Below, in pieces: positions 44,036 to 53,501 of a stretch of DNA of 64,000 bases (its first letter is position 1; each line of letters begins with the position of its first letter). Below the pieces are notes generated by a model. The model saw only the letters and a program-made list of their open reading frames with translations. It ran no database searches and was not told the DNA's origin. The DNA lies in contig JANQPC010000108.1 of assembly GCA_028285485.1 (NCBI GenBank), forward strand, positions 1 through 64,000, given 5' to 3'. This stretch comes from Paracoccaceae bacterium (lineage in GTDB: Bacteria; Pseudomonadota; Alphaproteobacteria; Rhodobacterales; Rhodobacteraceae). The position numbers and the translations under genes are program-made.

Positions 44036-44060
44036 GGCGCGTCGCGCCCACGCAAAAAAC

Positions 44061-44096
44061 GGCCTGGCCCGGGCGCAAAGCTGCCCGGGCCAGGCC
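44061..44096 (+). promoter_or_regulatory. Intercistronic stem-loop between aglE and aglF
   Basis: A perfect 14-bp inverted repeat, GGCCTGGCCCGGGC and GCCCGGGCCAGGCC, with an 8-base loop. It is flanked by A-runs on the + strand and not by T, so it is not a classic + strand terminator. Such hairpins after binding-protein genes protect the mRNA 3' end and raise binding protein over permease. On the - strand the hairpin is followed by T6, so it could stop antisense transcription. Confidence 0.75.
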
Positions 44097-44142
44097 AAAA
44101 AAACAGATCAAAGCCTAAAGCTTATCGTTCGGGGAGGTGGCC

Positions 44143-45150
44143 ATGCATCCAGCATTGCAAGGCGTCATAACGATCATCGTGGGTGTTGGTGGCTGTATCG
44201 GCTACTTCTACTTCGCCAACCTGTTTCTCGACAAAGTTCTCTTTCCCGCGCGGGGGCCCAATATCGGGCGCAACATCAACCGCGCCAACATGATCCGGCC
44301 CTGGGTGTTCCTGTTCCCGGCGATGTTCGCACTGGGCCTCTACCTGGCCTACCCGGTGGTGGAGACCATCCGCCTTTCGCTGACCGAACGCCTGCCGGGC
44401 GGCGAGTATCGGTTTGTAGGGCTGGAAAACTACCAGTTCATGTTCGCCGAGGCCAAGTTCTGGGAAGCGATGCGCAATAACCTGTTGTGGCTGATCGTGG
44501 TGCCCGCGGCCTCTACCGGCTTCGGCCTATTGGCCGCGCAACTGACCGACCGGCTGCGCTGGGGCAATATCGCCAAATCGATCATCTTCATGCCGATGGC
44601 GATCTCCCTCGTGGGGGCCGCGGTGATCTTCAAGCTCGTCTACGAGGCGCGGCCCGAAGACGTGGCGCAGATCGGCATCCTGAACCATCTCTATCTGCTC
44701 TTCGGCGGCAGCGAGCCCCAGCAATGGCTGCAGATCCCGTTCTGGAACAACATCTTCCTAATGATCGTGCTGATCTGGATCCAGACCGGCTTTGCAATGG
44801 TCATCCTCTCAGCAGCCCTGCGCGGCATTCCCGAGGAAACGGTTGAAGCCGCCATCGTTGACGGCGCCAACCCGTTCCAGATCTTCTTCAAGATCAAGAT
44901 CCCGCAGATCATGGGCACCATCGTCGTGGTCTGGACAACGATCACGATCGCCACGCTCAAGGTGTTCGACATCGTCTTTGCGATGACGAACGGGCAATGG
45001 GAAACACAGGTTCTCGCCAACTACATGTATGACAAGCTCTTCCGCGCCAATGACTGGGGCGTGGGCTCGGCCAGCGCGATGATTATCATGCTGATGGTCC
45101 TGCCGATCCTTGTCTGGAACGTCTACAACGCCCGCAAGGAGATGCGCTGA
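44143..45150 (+). CDS. aglF: Alpha-glucoside ABC transporter permease, first subunit
   Basis: 335 residues with about seven hydrophobic segments, beginning with an N-terminal membrane helix (GVITIIVGVGGCIGYFYFA) and a MalF-like core. The cytoplasmic coupling motif EETVEAAIVDGANPFQIFFKIKIPQI (segment near residues 232-257) is the EAA loop that contacts the ATPase. The ATG at 44143 has GGGGAGG 5 bp upstream; a GTG at 44137 is less likely. It overlaps aglG by 1 bp (TGATG). Confidence 0.9.
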   Translation: MHPALQGVITIIVGVGGCIGYFYFANLFLDKVLFPARGPNIGRNINRANMIRPWVFLFPAMFALGLYLAYPVVETIRLSLTERLPGGEYRFVGLENYQFMFAEAKFWEAMRNNLLWLIVVPAASTGFGLLAAQLTDRLRWGNIAKSIIFMPMAISLVGAAVIFKLVYEARPEDVAQIGILNHLYLLFGGSEPQQWLQIPFWNNIFLMIVLIWIQTGFAMVILSAALRGIPEETVEAAIVDGANPFQIFFKIKIPQIMGTIVVVWTTITIATLKVFDIVFAMTNGQWETQVLANYMYDKLFRANDWGVGSASAMIIMLMVLPILVWNVYNARKEMR

Positions 45151-46307
45151 TGGATAGCATTGCCGGTCAGAAGCCCGCCGTTGTCTGGGCGCTCAACATC
45201 TCCGTGGTGGTACTGGTCCTGCTCTGGATTTTCCCGACGCTGGGGCTTTTCGTCTCCTCGTTTAGAACGGGCGATCAGATCACGGCATCGGGCTGGTGGT
45301 CATCGATGTTCCCCGCCGAGCAGGTGCTGCAGATCCGCGCCGCCGATCCCGATGACAACCGGGTTGACATCGGCAACGGCCGCTATGCGGTTGAGGGCAA
45401 CCTCTTCGGCGAGGAGGGTCTTCAGGGCACGATGAACGCCTGGGGCACGTCAAGCCGTGCGCTTGGTGCCTATGAGCCCGGCGAAACCGCTGATCTGGGC
45501 GATGGCGAAACCATGACCCTGCAGGCGGATGGCTCATATGTTTGGGAAGGCAATGACGATCAGATCAGCGGGCGCGCGCAGCGCGTTTTCGTTACCGCCA
45601 CGCAGCCGCCGGATTTCACGTTCGCAAACTACAACTTCGTGCTCTTCGATGAAAACAATTCCGAGGGCATGGCGCGGGCCTTCCTCAACACGCTCACAGT
45701 GGTGATCCCGGCCACGATCATCCCGATCCTCGTTGCGGCCTTTGCGGCCTATGCGCTGGCGTGGATGGATTTCCCCGGCCGCGCGCTTCTGATTGCCGCC
45801 GTGGTGGCCCTTCTGGTGGTGCCGCTACAACTTGCGCTGATCCCGCTTTTGTCGCTGCACAACGCGATCGGAATCGGAAAGGGGTATCTGGGGGTCTGGC
45901 TTGCCCATACAGGGTTTGGCTTACCCCTGGCGATCTATCTCTTACGCAACTACATGGTCGGCCTGCCGCGGGACATTATCGAGAACGCGAAGGTGGATGG
46001 CGCCACGGATTTCCAGATCTTCACCAAGATCATCCTGCCGCTTTCCTTCCCCGCGCTCGCCTCCTTCGCGATCTTCCAATTTTTGTGGACATGGAATGAT
46101 CTGCTCGTCGCGCTGGTGTTCCTGATCGATGCATCGGGCGAGACCACGGTGATGACCCGCCAGATCGTGGAGCTTCTGGGCACCCGCGGCGGCGATTGGG
46201 AAATCCTCGCAACGGCAGCCTTCGTTTCGATTGCCGTTCCGCTTGTCGTCTTCTTCGCGATGCAACGCTACCTCGTGCGCGGCCTTCTGGCCGGCTCTGT
46301 CAAATAG
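45150..46307 (+). CDS. aglG: Alpha-glucoside ABC transporter permease, second subunit
   Basis: 385 residues of the MalG class. A first membrane helix is followed by a large soluble loop of about 140 residues (roughly 45-180, with TADLGDGETMTLQADG) before the remaining helices. This is much longer than in MalG but usual for AglG. The EAA loop is PRDIIENAKVDGATDFQIFT. It pairs with aglF to form the membrane channel. The ATG overlaps the aglF stop. Confidence 0.9.
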   Translation: MDSIAGQKPAVVWALNISVVVLVLLWIFPTLGLFVSSFRTGDQITASGWWSSMFPAEQVLQIRAADPDDNRVDIGNGRYAVEGNLFGEEGLQGTMNAWGTSSRALGAYEPGETADLGDGETMTLQADGSYVWEGNDDQISGRAQRVFVTATQPPDFTFANYNFVLFDENNSEGMARAFLNTLTVVIPATIIPILVAAFAAYALAWMDFPGRALLIAAVVALLVVPLQLALIPLLSLHNAIGIGKGYLGVWLAHTGFGLPLAIYLLRNYMVGLPRDIIENAKVDGATDFQIFTKIILPLSFPALASFAIFQFLWTWNDLLVALVFLIDASGETTVMTRQIVELLGTRGGDWEILATAAFVSIAVPLVVFFAMQRYLVRGLLAGSVK

Positions 46308-46325
46308 GAAAGGAGTGTCGGGCCG

Positions 46326-47990
46326 ATGAACCTGCTCGATACGATGGTTGAAGAACGGCCCGTTCAGGCGGGCACGGATGTCGATTGGTGGCGCGGCGCG
46401 GTGATCTACCAGATCTACCCGCGTTCGTTCCAGGATTCGAACGGCGATGGGGTGGGGGATCTGGCCGGGATCATCCATCGGCTGCCCCATGTGGCCAGCC
46501 TTGGCGTGGATGCGATCTGGATCTCGCCCTTCTTCCGCTCGCCAATGCTCGATTTCGGCTACGATGTGTCGGATTACCGCGATGTCGATCCGATGTTCGG
46601 CACGTTGGGGGATTTCGACGCGCTGGTGAACCGCGCCCATGAACTGGGGCTCAAGGTTCTGATCGATCTGGTGCTGAGCCACACCTCGCACCAGCACCCC
46701 TGGTTCCTGGAAAGCCGGGCGGGGCGGGATAACGCCAAGGCCGATTGGTATGTCTGGGCCGATGCCAAGCCCGATGGCACCCCGCCCAACAACTGGCTAT
46801 CGATCTTCGGCGGCTCGGCCTGGGAATGGGATGGGGAGCGTATGCAGTACTACCTGCACAACTTCCTCTCCGAACAGCCCGATCTGAATCTGCACAACAC
46901 CGATGTGCAGGACGCGCTTCTGGATGTTGTGCGATACTGGCTTGAACGCGGCGTGGATGGCTTCCGGCTCGACACCATCAACTTCTATTTTCACGATCCC
47001 AAACTGCGCGCGAACCCCGCGCTTCTGCCCGAGGATCGCAATGACGATATCGCGCCCAGCGTGAACCCCTATAACTGGCAGGATCACAAGTTCGATAAGA
47101 ACCAGCCCGAGAACATCGCCTTTCTAAAGCGCTTCCGCGAAGTCCTGGATGAATTTCCCGGCTCAACTGCCGTGGGCGAGGTGGGCGATGCCCAATACGG
47201 GGCCGAGATCCAGGCGGCCTATACCGCGGGCGATGACAAAGTGCATATGTGCTACGATTTCTCGTTCCTCTCGGGCAGCAAGCCGAACGGGGATTGGGTG
47301 GCCAAGATCATCCGCAAGTTCGAGGCCACGATTGGCGATGGCTGGGCCTGCTGGGCGTTTTCGAACCATGACGTTGTGCGCCACCCCTCGCGCTGGAACC
47401 TCGGCGAAGAGGCCAAGCGGCTTTATGCGGCGATGCTGATGAGCCTGCGGGGATCGGTCTGCCTTTATCAGGGTGAGGAACTGGGGCTCACCGAGGCCTA
47501 CGTGGCCTTCGAGGAATTGCAGGATCCCTATGGCATCCGCTTCTGGCCCAAGTTCAAGGGCCGCGATGGCTGCCGCACCCCGATCCCCTGGGTGAGCGAT
47601 AACCAGAATGGCGGCTTCTCCGATGGCAAGCCCTGGCTGCCTATGGCGATGGAGCATCTGCACCGCTCTGTCATGCAGCAGGAGCGGGATGAGGATTCCA
47701 CGCTGGCCTTCTACAAGGCGCTGATCGCCTTCCGCAAAGCGCATCCCGCGCTCATCAAGGGCGCGCTTGAGGTGCATGAGGCGCGCGAGGATCACCTCTC
47801 GCTCATTCGCAGCCATGAGGGCACGCGGATCTTTTGCGCCTTCAACCTTTCGAACACCGCGCAGCCGGTCACGCTGCCCGAAGGCGACTGGCGCGAAGAC
47901 AAGGGTGCGCCGTTCGCCCCCATCACCACCGACAGGGGCATCACCCTGCCGCCCTATCACGCCTATTTCGGCGTGGAAGAAAGCCAATAA
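46326..47990 (+). CDS. aglA: GH13 alpha-glucosidase
   Basis: 554 residues of glycoside hydrolase family 13. Motifs in order: VIYQIYPRSFQDSNGDGVGD near 27-46, catalytic nucleophile Asp216 in GFRLDTIN, acid/base Glu285 in AVGEVGDAQ and the transition-state Asp349 in FSNHDVVRH. No signal peptide, so cytoplasmic. It hydrolyses the imported alpha-glucoside to glucose. The start ATG at 46326 has AAAGGAGTG upstream. It sits between the permease genes and the ATPase as in other agl operons. Confidence 0.92.
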   Translation: MNLLDTMVEERPVQAGTDVDWWRGAVIYQIYPRSFQDSNGDGVGDLAGIIHRLPHVASLGVDAIWISPFFRSPMLDFGYDVSDYRDVDPMFGTLGDFDALVNRAHELGLKVLIDLVLSHTSHQHPWFLESRAGRDNAKADWYVWADAKPDGTPPNNWLSIFGGSAWEWDGERMQYYLHNFLSEQPDLNLHNTDVQDALLDVVRYWLERGVDGFRLDTINFYFHDPKLRANPALLPEDRNDDIAPSVNPYNWQDHKFDKNQPENIAFLKRFREVLDEFPGSTAVGEVGDAQYGAEIQAAYTAGDDKVHMCYDFSFLSGSKPNGDWVAKIIRKFEATIGDGWACWAFSNHDVVRHPSRWNLGEEAKRLYAAMLMSLRGSVCLYQGEELGLTEAYVAFEELQDPYGIRFWPKFKGRDGCRTPIPWVSDNQNGGFSDGKPWLPMAMEHLHRSVMQQERDEDSTLAFYKALIAFRKAHPALIKGALEVHEAREDHLSLIRSHEGTRIFCAFNLSNTAQPVTLPEGDWREDKGAPFAPITTDRGITLPPYHAYFGVEESQ

Positions 47991-48020
47991 ACACGCGGAA
48001 ATTCGCGGGGAGGAGGAGAC

Positions 48021-49109
48021 ATGGCCAATCTGAAGCTCACCGATGTGGGCAAGGCCTATGGTGGCACCGTGGAGGTGCTGAAAAACATCGATCTGGATAT
48101 CTCCACGGGCGAGCTGATCGTCTTTGTCGGCCCGTCGGGCTGCGGCAAGTCCACCCTGCTGCGGATGATTGCGGGGCTGGAACAGATCACCAGCGGCACA
48201 TTGGAAATCGATGACGTCGTGGTCAACGATGTGCCGCCCTCGCAGCGGGGCATCGCCATGGTGTTCCAATCCTACGCGCTCTACCCGCATATGACGGTTT
48301 ACGACAACATGGCCTTCGCGCTCCGGCTTGCGAAGAAACCGGAAAATGAGATCAAGGCGGCGGTGCAATCGGCGGCCGACAAGCTGCAGCTTGTCGAATA
48401 TCTCGATCGCCTGCCCAAGGCGCTTTCGGGCGGGCAGCGGCAGCGGGTGGCCATCGGCCGGTCGATCGTGCGCGACCCGAAAGTGTATCTTTTCGATGAG
48501 CCGCTTTCGAACCTGGATGCCGCGCTGCGCGTGGCCACCCGGATCGAAATCGCCCAGTTGAAAGAGGCGATGCCGGAATCGACGATGATCTACGTGACCC
48601 ACGATCAGGTGGAAGCGATGACGCTGGCCTCCCGCATCGTGGTTCTGGCCAACAAGGGCATCGCGCAGGTGGGCTCGCCGCTGGAGCTTTACGAAACGCC
48701 CAATAGCGAATTCGTGGCGCAGTTCATCGGCTCACCCGCGATGAACCTCCTGCCGGGTGAGATCGTGGGCACAGGCGAACAGACGACGATCAAGCTGGAA
48801 AACAACGGCCAGGCGATCTCAAGCGTGCCCACACAGGCCTCGGATATGGGGCTGAAGGTGAATGTGGGCGTGCGGCCTGAGGATTTCGTCGAAACCGAGG
48901 GCCAGCATATCTATGACGGAACCGTGGACTTCGTTGAAGCGCTGGGCGAGGTGACGCTGCTTTACTTCAAGGCCGCCGAGGGCCGCGATCCGGTTCTGGC
49001 GAAGCTTCAGGGCATTCACCGCGATGTGCGGGGGAAAGCCGTCAAGCTGACCGCGGCGCCGGACAAGGTGCATGTGTTCTCGAACGGGATATCGCTGCGG
49101 TATCGCTAG
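48021..49109 (+). CDS. aglK: ABC transporter ATP-binding protein, MalK/UgpC-type
   Basis: 362 residues. Walker A is GPSGCGKS at 38-45, the signature motif is LSGGQRQRV and Walker B is VYLFDEPLSNLD. The C-terminal part contains the regulatory OB/TOBE domain of sugar-importing ATPases (NVGVRPEDFVETEG). It powers the AglEFG transporter. GGGGAGGAGGAG lies just upstream of the ATG. No clear terminator is visible in the 66 bp before the convergent gene. Confidence 0.92.
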   Translation: MANLKLTDVGKAYGGTVEVLKNIDLDISTGELIVFVGPSGCGKSTLLRMIAGLEQITSGTLEIDDVVVNDVPPSQRGIAMVFQSYALYPHMTVYDNMAFALRLAKKPENEIKAAVQSAADKLQLVEYLDRLPKALSGGQRQRVAIGRSIVRDPKVYLFDEPLSNLDAALRVATRIEIAQLKEAMPESTMIYVTHDQVEAMTLASRIVVLANKGIAQVGSPLELYETPNSEFVAQFIGSPAMNLLPGEIVGTGEQTTIKLENNGQAISSVPTQASDMGLKVNVGVRPEDFVETEGQHIYDGTVDFVEALGEVTLLYFKAAEGRDPVLAKLQGIHRDVRGKAVKLTAAPDKVHVFSNGISLRYR

Positions 49110-49175
49110 GGTGCGCGTGTAGGCTTAGCTGAGCGCCTCAATGCATTGAAATGAATGGCCTATCTGGCAGGGCGC

Positions 49176-49931
49176 CTAGCCGGTGACCCGCCGCCAGAGC
49201 CCGGCTGCGCGGGCGGCGGAGCCCGGCGCAAGCGCGGCCAGCAGGGTCATCCCATCGGCGCGCGCGGCAATTACCGTATCGCCGCCTTCAGCCAGCGAAA
49301 GCGCGGTCATGGCTGCGCCGTCGCCCGGCGGCAGCAGCGCATCGGCCTCCACGCCATCCAGCCGGTCCAGCGCCTCGCTTTCACCGGCGCTGGCGCTTTC
49401 CTCGCCCCCGATCAGCCGCCACGCCTGCGTGGCTTCGCCAAGTTCGGCCAGATAGCTGTCAATCACCGCGCCATCGGCGCCTGCGGGCCCGGCCAGCGCC
49501 AGGCCCCAGGCATCGGCCAGCGCACTGGCCGAGATCCCGGGATCGGCCGGGCCAACCTCGCGCTCAAGCGGCCCGACCCGGGCGTGAAGCGCGCGGGCCT
49601 CGCCAAACGCCGCCTCGAAATAGGCGCCAAGTTCGCCCGCGAGCGCGGGATCGCCGCCATCAAGATCGCGGCCTTCCAACGCCTGATGCGCGCCCCCGGC
49701 ATCGCCATAGACACGCAGAAGCCTGCGCCCCGTGACCTCGCAGCGGATCCGGCGCCCGCCCGCAGCATCGATGGTGAGAGTTCGGGGCAGAACCAGCGTA
49801 TCGATCTCGCGCAACACCGCGGCCATCAGCGCGGCATGGCTATCGCCCCGCAGGGCCCGGCCTTTTGCCCCCGGCATTCCGGCCTCTGCCACGGCGGCGA
49901 GCTTCGCCTCAAGATGTGCCTTCCCGCTCAT
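49176..49931 (-). CDS. Uncharacterised protein, last gene of the dynamin/kinase module
   Basis: 251 residues, acidic and Ala/Gly-rich, with no family I can name. The N-terminal half has helix-rich segments (AHLEAKLAAVAEAGMPG, VLREIDTLVLPRTLTIDAAG). A strongly predicted strand-turn pattern near the C-terminus (GGDTVIAARADGMTLLAALAPGS) resembles the end of a Roadblock domain such as that of its neighbour. It starts 3 bp after the Roadblock-like gene. It probably acts with it; function unknown. Confidence 0.7.
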   Translation of the reverse strand: MSGKAHLEAKLAAVAEAGMPGAKGRALRGDSHAALMAAVLREIDTLVLPRTLTIDAAGGRRIRCEVTGRRLLRVYGDAGGAHQALEGRDLDGGDPALAGELGAYFEAAFGEARALHARVGPLEREVGPADPGISASALADAWGLALAGPAGADGAVIDSYLAELGEATQAWRLIGGEESASAGESEALDRLDGVEADALLPPGDGAAMTALSLAEGGDTVIAARADGMTLLAALAPGSAARAAGLWRRVTG

Positions 49932-49934
49932 CGG

Positions 49935-50276
49935 TTAGCGCGCCAGTGCCGCGGCTGTCGCGCGGCCCTCGGCCTCAAGCGCGGCCACATCGGCCCCGGG
50001 TGCGGCCACGAGGCAGAGCGCCTCATCAGGGCTGGCCGGGGCGCGGAAGATGAGGAGCGTTTCAAGCGATGTCAGGCGCAGGGCCATCTCGGCCTTGCCG
50101 CCTGCGCTGCCCAGAAGCTCCGCCGCCTGGGCGCAAAAGGCATCGAGCCGTTCCTGGGGCGGGTCAATCGCTGCCGATGCGCACAACACGGTTCCCGACG
50201 CGTGATCAACAAACGCCGCTGTCTCCACGCCATCCGCCCGCTTGCGGAGCGCTACTAGCTCTTCCATGGCTGTCAT
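49935..50276 (-). CDS. Roadblock/LC7-like small protein
   Basis: About 113 residues. The arrangement of strand-turn-strand (VETAAFVDHASGTVLCASA), long helix (PQERLDAFCAQAAELLG), strands (LRLTSLETLLIFRA and EALCLVAAPGAD) and terminal helix matches the Roadblock/LC7 fold. In other bacteria such proteins (for example MglB) regulate small GTPases as partners. The ATG at 50276 is chosen; a further in-frame ATG is at 50267 and a longer frame to 50342 has no good start. It is next to two dynamin-family GTPase genes, which supports a GTPase-regulating role. Confidence 0.62.
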   Translation of the reverse strand: MTAMEELVALRKRADGVETAAFVDHASGTVLCASAAIDPPQERLDAFCAQAAELLGSAGGKAEMALRLTSLETLLIFRAPASPDEALCLVAAPGADVAALEAEGRATAAALAR

Positions 50277-50351
50277 CTGCCCGGCCCCATCGTTAGCGGG
50301 GGTTATCGCACACCTTTCGCGCTCTGCAAAGCGCGGGCGCACCAGGGCGAT

Positions 50352-51275
50352 TTAGGTTGGCGAGGGTGGCCGCGGCGTGGTGCCGCGCGGGGGCCGCGGG
50401 CGCGGGCTATCGGCCTTGGCCTCCACTCTGCGGGGGATTACGCCAGCGGCAGGCGCGGCGCCTGCAGGCTGCGGGGCGGCCAGGGGGGCCACCGTTTCTG
50501 GCAGCGCGTCGGGCGCTTCGGGCGCCTCCTGATTCAGCTTGTAGACGGGGCGCCGCGCAACGGGGCCAGCCGCGGCATTCTGGGCGCGCGCCTGTCCATC
50601 AAGCGACATCACGATATCGAGCAGGGCGGTTACGAACGCTTCCGCGCCACTGGCGATCCAGCGATCGCGGTCATCGCCCGAGCCCAACGCCTCGATCAAA
50701 GAGATCGGGAAAACCTCGCGAAAGAGCGGCCCGGCCTCTTTCTGAACGCGCGCCAGAACGCGGGCGCGATCTCGTTCGCTCAGGATCTTGTCCCACCGCG
50801 TGAGCAGCAGAAGGCTCCAATCGCGCAGCCTCTCGGGCAGCTCTTCCCAGGCGCCTGCCTCCGATTGCCGCCAGGCCTGCGTGGCGTGGCTGCACCAGAT
50901 CACCCCATCGGCGTAATGGATCGCCCGCTGCCACACTTCGGGTGACATGTTGGGATCGGAATTGCCGGGCATATCCATGATGTCAAACAGCTCAAGGATA
51001 TCGGTTTCTAGATACACCTTGATGTAGCTCGTGGCGTCGATCGAAACGTCGGCAATCTGCGCCTCGGTGATCTGTGTGCGGTTGCCATCAAGCCCCATCA
51101 CATATGGGTCGCCAGAGCCGTAGCTGTACCAGACGGGCGGCAGTTGCGTGGCCGTTACCTGGGTGGGCGAGCGGCCTTCGCAGATCAGAAGGTTCGCCAG
51201 CGTGCTTTTTCCCGCGCTGAACTCGCCCATCAGAGCGATCACTGGTTTCGGCGCGGGGCGGGGGGCGTCAGGCAT
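50352..51275 (-). CDS. Dynamin-family GTPase, short
   Basis: 307 residues. G1 is GEFSAGKST at about 17-25, G3 is DMPGNSD and the G4 position is TRWDK, so nucleotide binding looks intact. The N-terminal half is the GTPase domain; the C-terminus (about 230-307) is Pro/Ala-rich and disordered (RPRPPRGTTPRPPSP). It lacks the long helical stalk of a full dynamin and probably works with the larger GTPase encoded just upstream, 17 bp away. Confidence 0.8.
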   Translation of the reverse strand: MPDAPRPAPKPVIALMGEFSAGKSTLANLLICEGRSPTQVTATQLPPVWYSYGSGDPYVMGLDGNRTQITEAQIADVSIDATSYIKVYLETDILELFDIMDMPGNSDPNMSPEVWQRAIHYADGVIWCSHATQAWRQSEAGAWEELPERLRDWSLLLLTRWDKILSERDRARVLARVQKEAGPLFREVFPISLIEALGSGDDRDRWIASGAEAFVTALLDIVMSLDGQARAQNAAAGPVARRPVYKLNQEAPEAPDALPETVAPLAAPQPAGAAPAAGVIPRRVEAKADSPRPRPPRGTTPRPPSPT

Positions 51276-51292
51276 CGGCGGCTCCGTCGGCG

Positions 51293-53368
51293 TTAGGCGG
51301 CGTATTTGGTCAACGTCGCGGTGGTGGCCTCGAGCGCCTTCGAGCGTTCCCGGTTTTCAGCGGTGCGCCCGGCATCGAGCAGTTCCTGCTCGCTTGTATT
51401 CGCCTGGGTGCAGAGTTGTTTCAGAATATCACGCTGGCCTTCGATGAAGCCTTCGAGCGTGGCGCGCGCATCGGCTGCCACCGCTTTGGCGTGTTCGGTT
51501 TGCAGCCCCTCAACGATGGGATCGGTTTCGGCCTGGATCATCGCCGCGAAATCGACGGCAAAGTTCCGGTAACCCCGGCGCTTGTGCCACCAGCGCGACC
51601 ACCAGCCTGTGCCGAGATCCAGCGCGATGGTCTGGCCCAGTAGCACGGGCGCGGGCACGTAAGGGGCAGGGGGCGCTTCCAGCCGGAAGGTTTCATCGGG
51701 CACGTTGAACGCCCTGAGGTAGATCTCTCGCAGCTCGGCCGCCGTTTGCATGTAGATCTTCTGGCTGGCTGTCTGCGCATTGCGCGAAAACACCTGGAAG
51801 GCGGTGCGCAAAAGCACCCGAAGCCCGGTGGCATCGTAGTTCCACACGTTCTCTTCGCCATGCTCCTCAAGATGCGCGATCAGCGAGCCCGTGGCCCGAT
51901 CCAGAAATCCGCGATGGGAGCGTTCAAGGCGTTTGTCGAAATCAAAGAGCACGTCGCGGAACGCGCGGTCATAGGCCTCAAGGCAGCGGGCCTCGATCTT
52001 ATCCAGTTCGGCGGGCACATCCTGGCGTTTGAGCGGCGCGACGGCATCGTCAGAAAGCCGCATGGCCGCGATATGCTCGGAAGTGGTGATCGAGCTCACA
52101 AGGTTCATCGCGCCCTTGGCGGTGCGGGCCACAACCTCGCTGCCGATACCGCCCTCGATCCGCTTGGCAAGTGCTTCGTAAAGTGCGGGCACGCCCGAAA
52201 GCTCCCACACAAGCTCTTCGCCCGATTTCTTGGTTTTCTTCGGCAGCCGCGCACCTGCCCAGTTGGCCAGCGCCGCGGCGCTGGCCTCGCCCAACTGATC
52301 GGGGGTGCCCTCCAGCACATGGTTCGCCCAGATTGCGCTGCCAAAGATAATCTCGGCATCGGCGGGGCCCTGATGATCCTTCAGTGTCTGGCGGATGCTG
52401 TCTTCGATCTCGGGCACCTGGGTGGCGGGATCGGCCAGTTCGTCAACCCGGTTGACGAAGATCAGAACCTCTCGGGAAGGGATGTTCGCGATCAGGCGGA
52501 TCAGGGCAAGATCAACGGTGCTGAGCGCCTGATGGGCCGAGAGCACCACCACGCAGATCCGGCTTTCGCGGATAGCCCGGATCGTGATCTGCTCGCGCAT
52601 CATGAAGGTGTCATTCACCCCCGGCGTATCGCGGATGCAGAAATCGATGGGAAATTCTTCGCGATGCAGGAACAGGTCCGCCGCCTTGGTGATATCGGCG
52701 AAGCGGCCCTGGGTGTTCGAGGTATCGGTATCGCTTTCGAAATCGTCGCCCAGGCACACATAGCGTTCGACCAGTTCCTGATCGACATAACCGTATTTGT
52801 GTTCCTGCCCGAGCAGCATCTCAAACTTCTCGCCAAGCCGCCGCTTCGATTTCTCGCGCATCTCGGCGACTTGCTTGTTGAGCGCCTCAAGCTCTTCATC
52901 TGCGCCCGCGCGGCCCGCAAGCTCGCCGATCCGCCCGCCTTTCTCCATCAGCCGATCCCATTCGGAGCCGTCGAAGAAGCGGAAGGTCGCGTGATCGCCG
53001 CCAGGCTGTTTGCGCGGGGTGATGTGAAGCGAGGTGATGACCGAGGTCCAGGGGTTCACATCGGCGGGCAGTAGCCCGGGCCAGCCCACCATCGCGTTCA
53101 CAAGCGTGGTTTTCCCCGCCTTGACCTGGCCGATCATGGTGACGGTGGGTTCCACCTTGCGGAGCTGGCGTTGAAGCTTGCGCGCGCTTTTGGCCGCGCT
53201 GCGGTCGCCCACCTCTGCAATCGTGGTGATCGCGCCTTCCAGTTCGCTGATGTTTTCCACAATAGGCGCAAGCGACTTCAGGCTTTCGCCCAGCAAAGGC
53301 GAATGCTCTGGCCGTTCGGCGGGCAGATTGCCCGTGGCATCTGCACTCATACGCTCTTCTAGGTTCAT
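51293..53368 (-). CDS. Dynamin-like GTPase, large
   Basis: 691 residues, the core of the module. G1 is GQVKAGKT at 80-87, G3 DTPGVND near 247-253 and the G4-like NRVD at 306-309. Long helical regions follow, typical of the dynamin stalk, and near 585-600 there is a Trp/Arg-rich patch (GWWSRWWHKRRGY) suited to contact membranes. Bacterial dynamins fold and fuse membranes. The ATG at 53368 is chosen because it begins a well-formed acidic N-terminus (MNLEERMSADATG), and the frame further upstream has no good context. A 133-bp gap separates it from the next gene upstream. Confidence 0.85.
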   Translation of the reverse strand: MNLEERMSADATGNLPAERPEHSPLLGESLKSLAPIVENISELEGAITTIAEVGDRSAAKSARKLQRQLRKVEPTVTMIGQVKAGKTTLVNAMVGWPGLLPADVNPWTSVITSLHITPRKQPGGDHATFRFFDGSEWDRLMEKGGRIGELAGRAGADEELEALNKQVAEMREKSKRRLGEKFEMLLGQEHKYGYVDQELVERYVCLGDDFESDTDTSNTQGRFADITKAADLFLHREEFPIDFCIRDTPGVNDTFMMREQITIRAIRESRICVVVLSAHQALSTVDLALIRLIANIPSREVLIFVNRVDELADPATQVPEIEDSIRQTLKDHQGPADAEIIFGSAIWANHVLEGTPDQLGEASAAALANWAGARLPKKTKKSGEELVWELSGVPALYEALAKRIEGGIGSEVVARTAKGAMNLVSSITTSEHIAAMRLSDDAVAPLKRQDVPAELDKIEARCLEAYDRAFRDVLFDFDKRLERSHRGFLDRATGSLIAHLEEHGEENVWNYDATGLRVLLRTAFQVFSRNAQTASQKIYMQTAAELREIYLRAFNVPDETFRLEAPPAPYVPAPVLLGQTIALDLGTGWWSRWWHKRRGYRNFAVDFAAMIQAETDPIVEGLQTEHAKAVAADARATLEGFIEGQRDILKQLCTQANTSEQELLDAGRTAENRERSKALEATTATLTKYAA

Positions 53369-53501
53369 GCGGCACCCATCGTCTTGCGCGGGAGGCGCGG
53401 CGCAAATCCCGGGCGCCCGCCCGCACCCTGCTTGATTGCGCCACAAAGTGGTGATTTTTGGGCTGTTACGGGGCGATAGGGGTGCATGGGCGGCCTTCGG
53501 C

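Noticed and set aside
44061..44103. Intrinsic + strand terminator after aglE
   Set aside because: The stem is followed by A, not T, and the permease genes downstream belong to the same operon.
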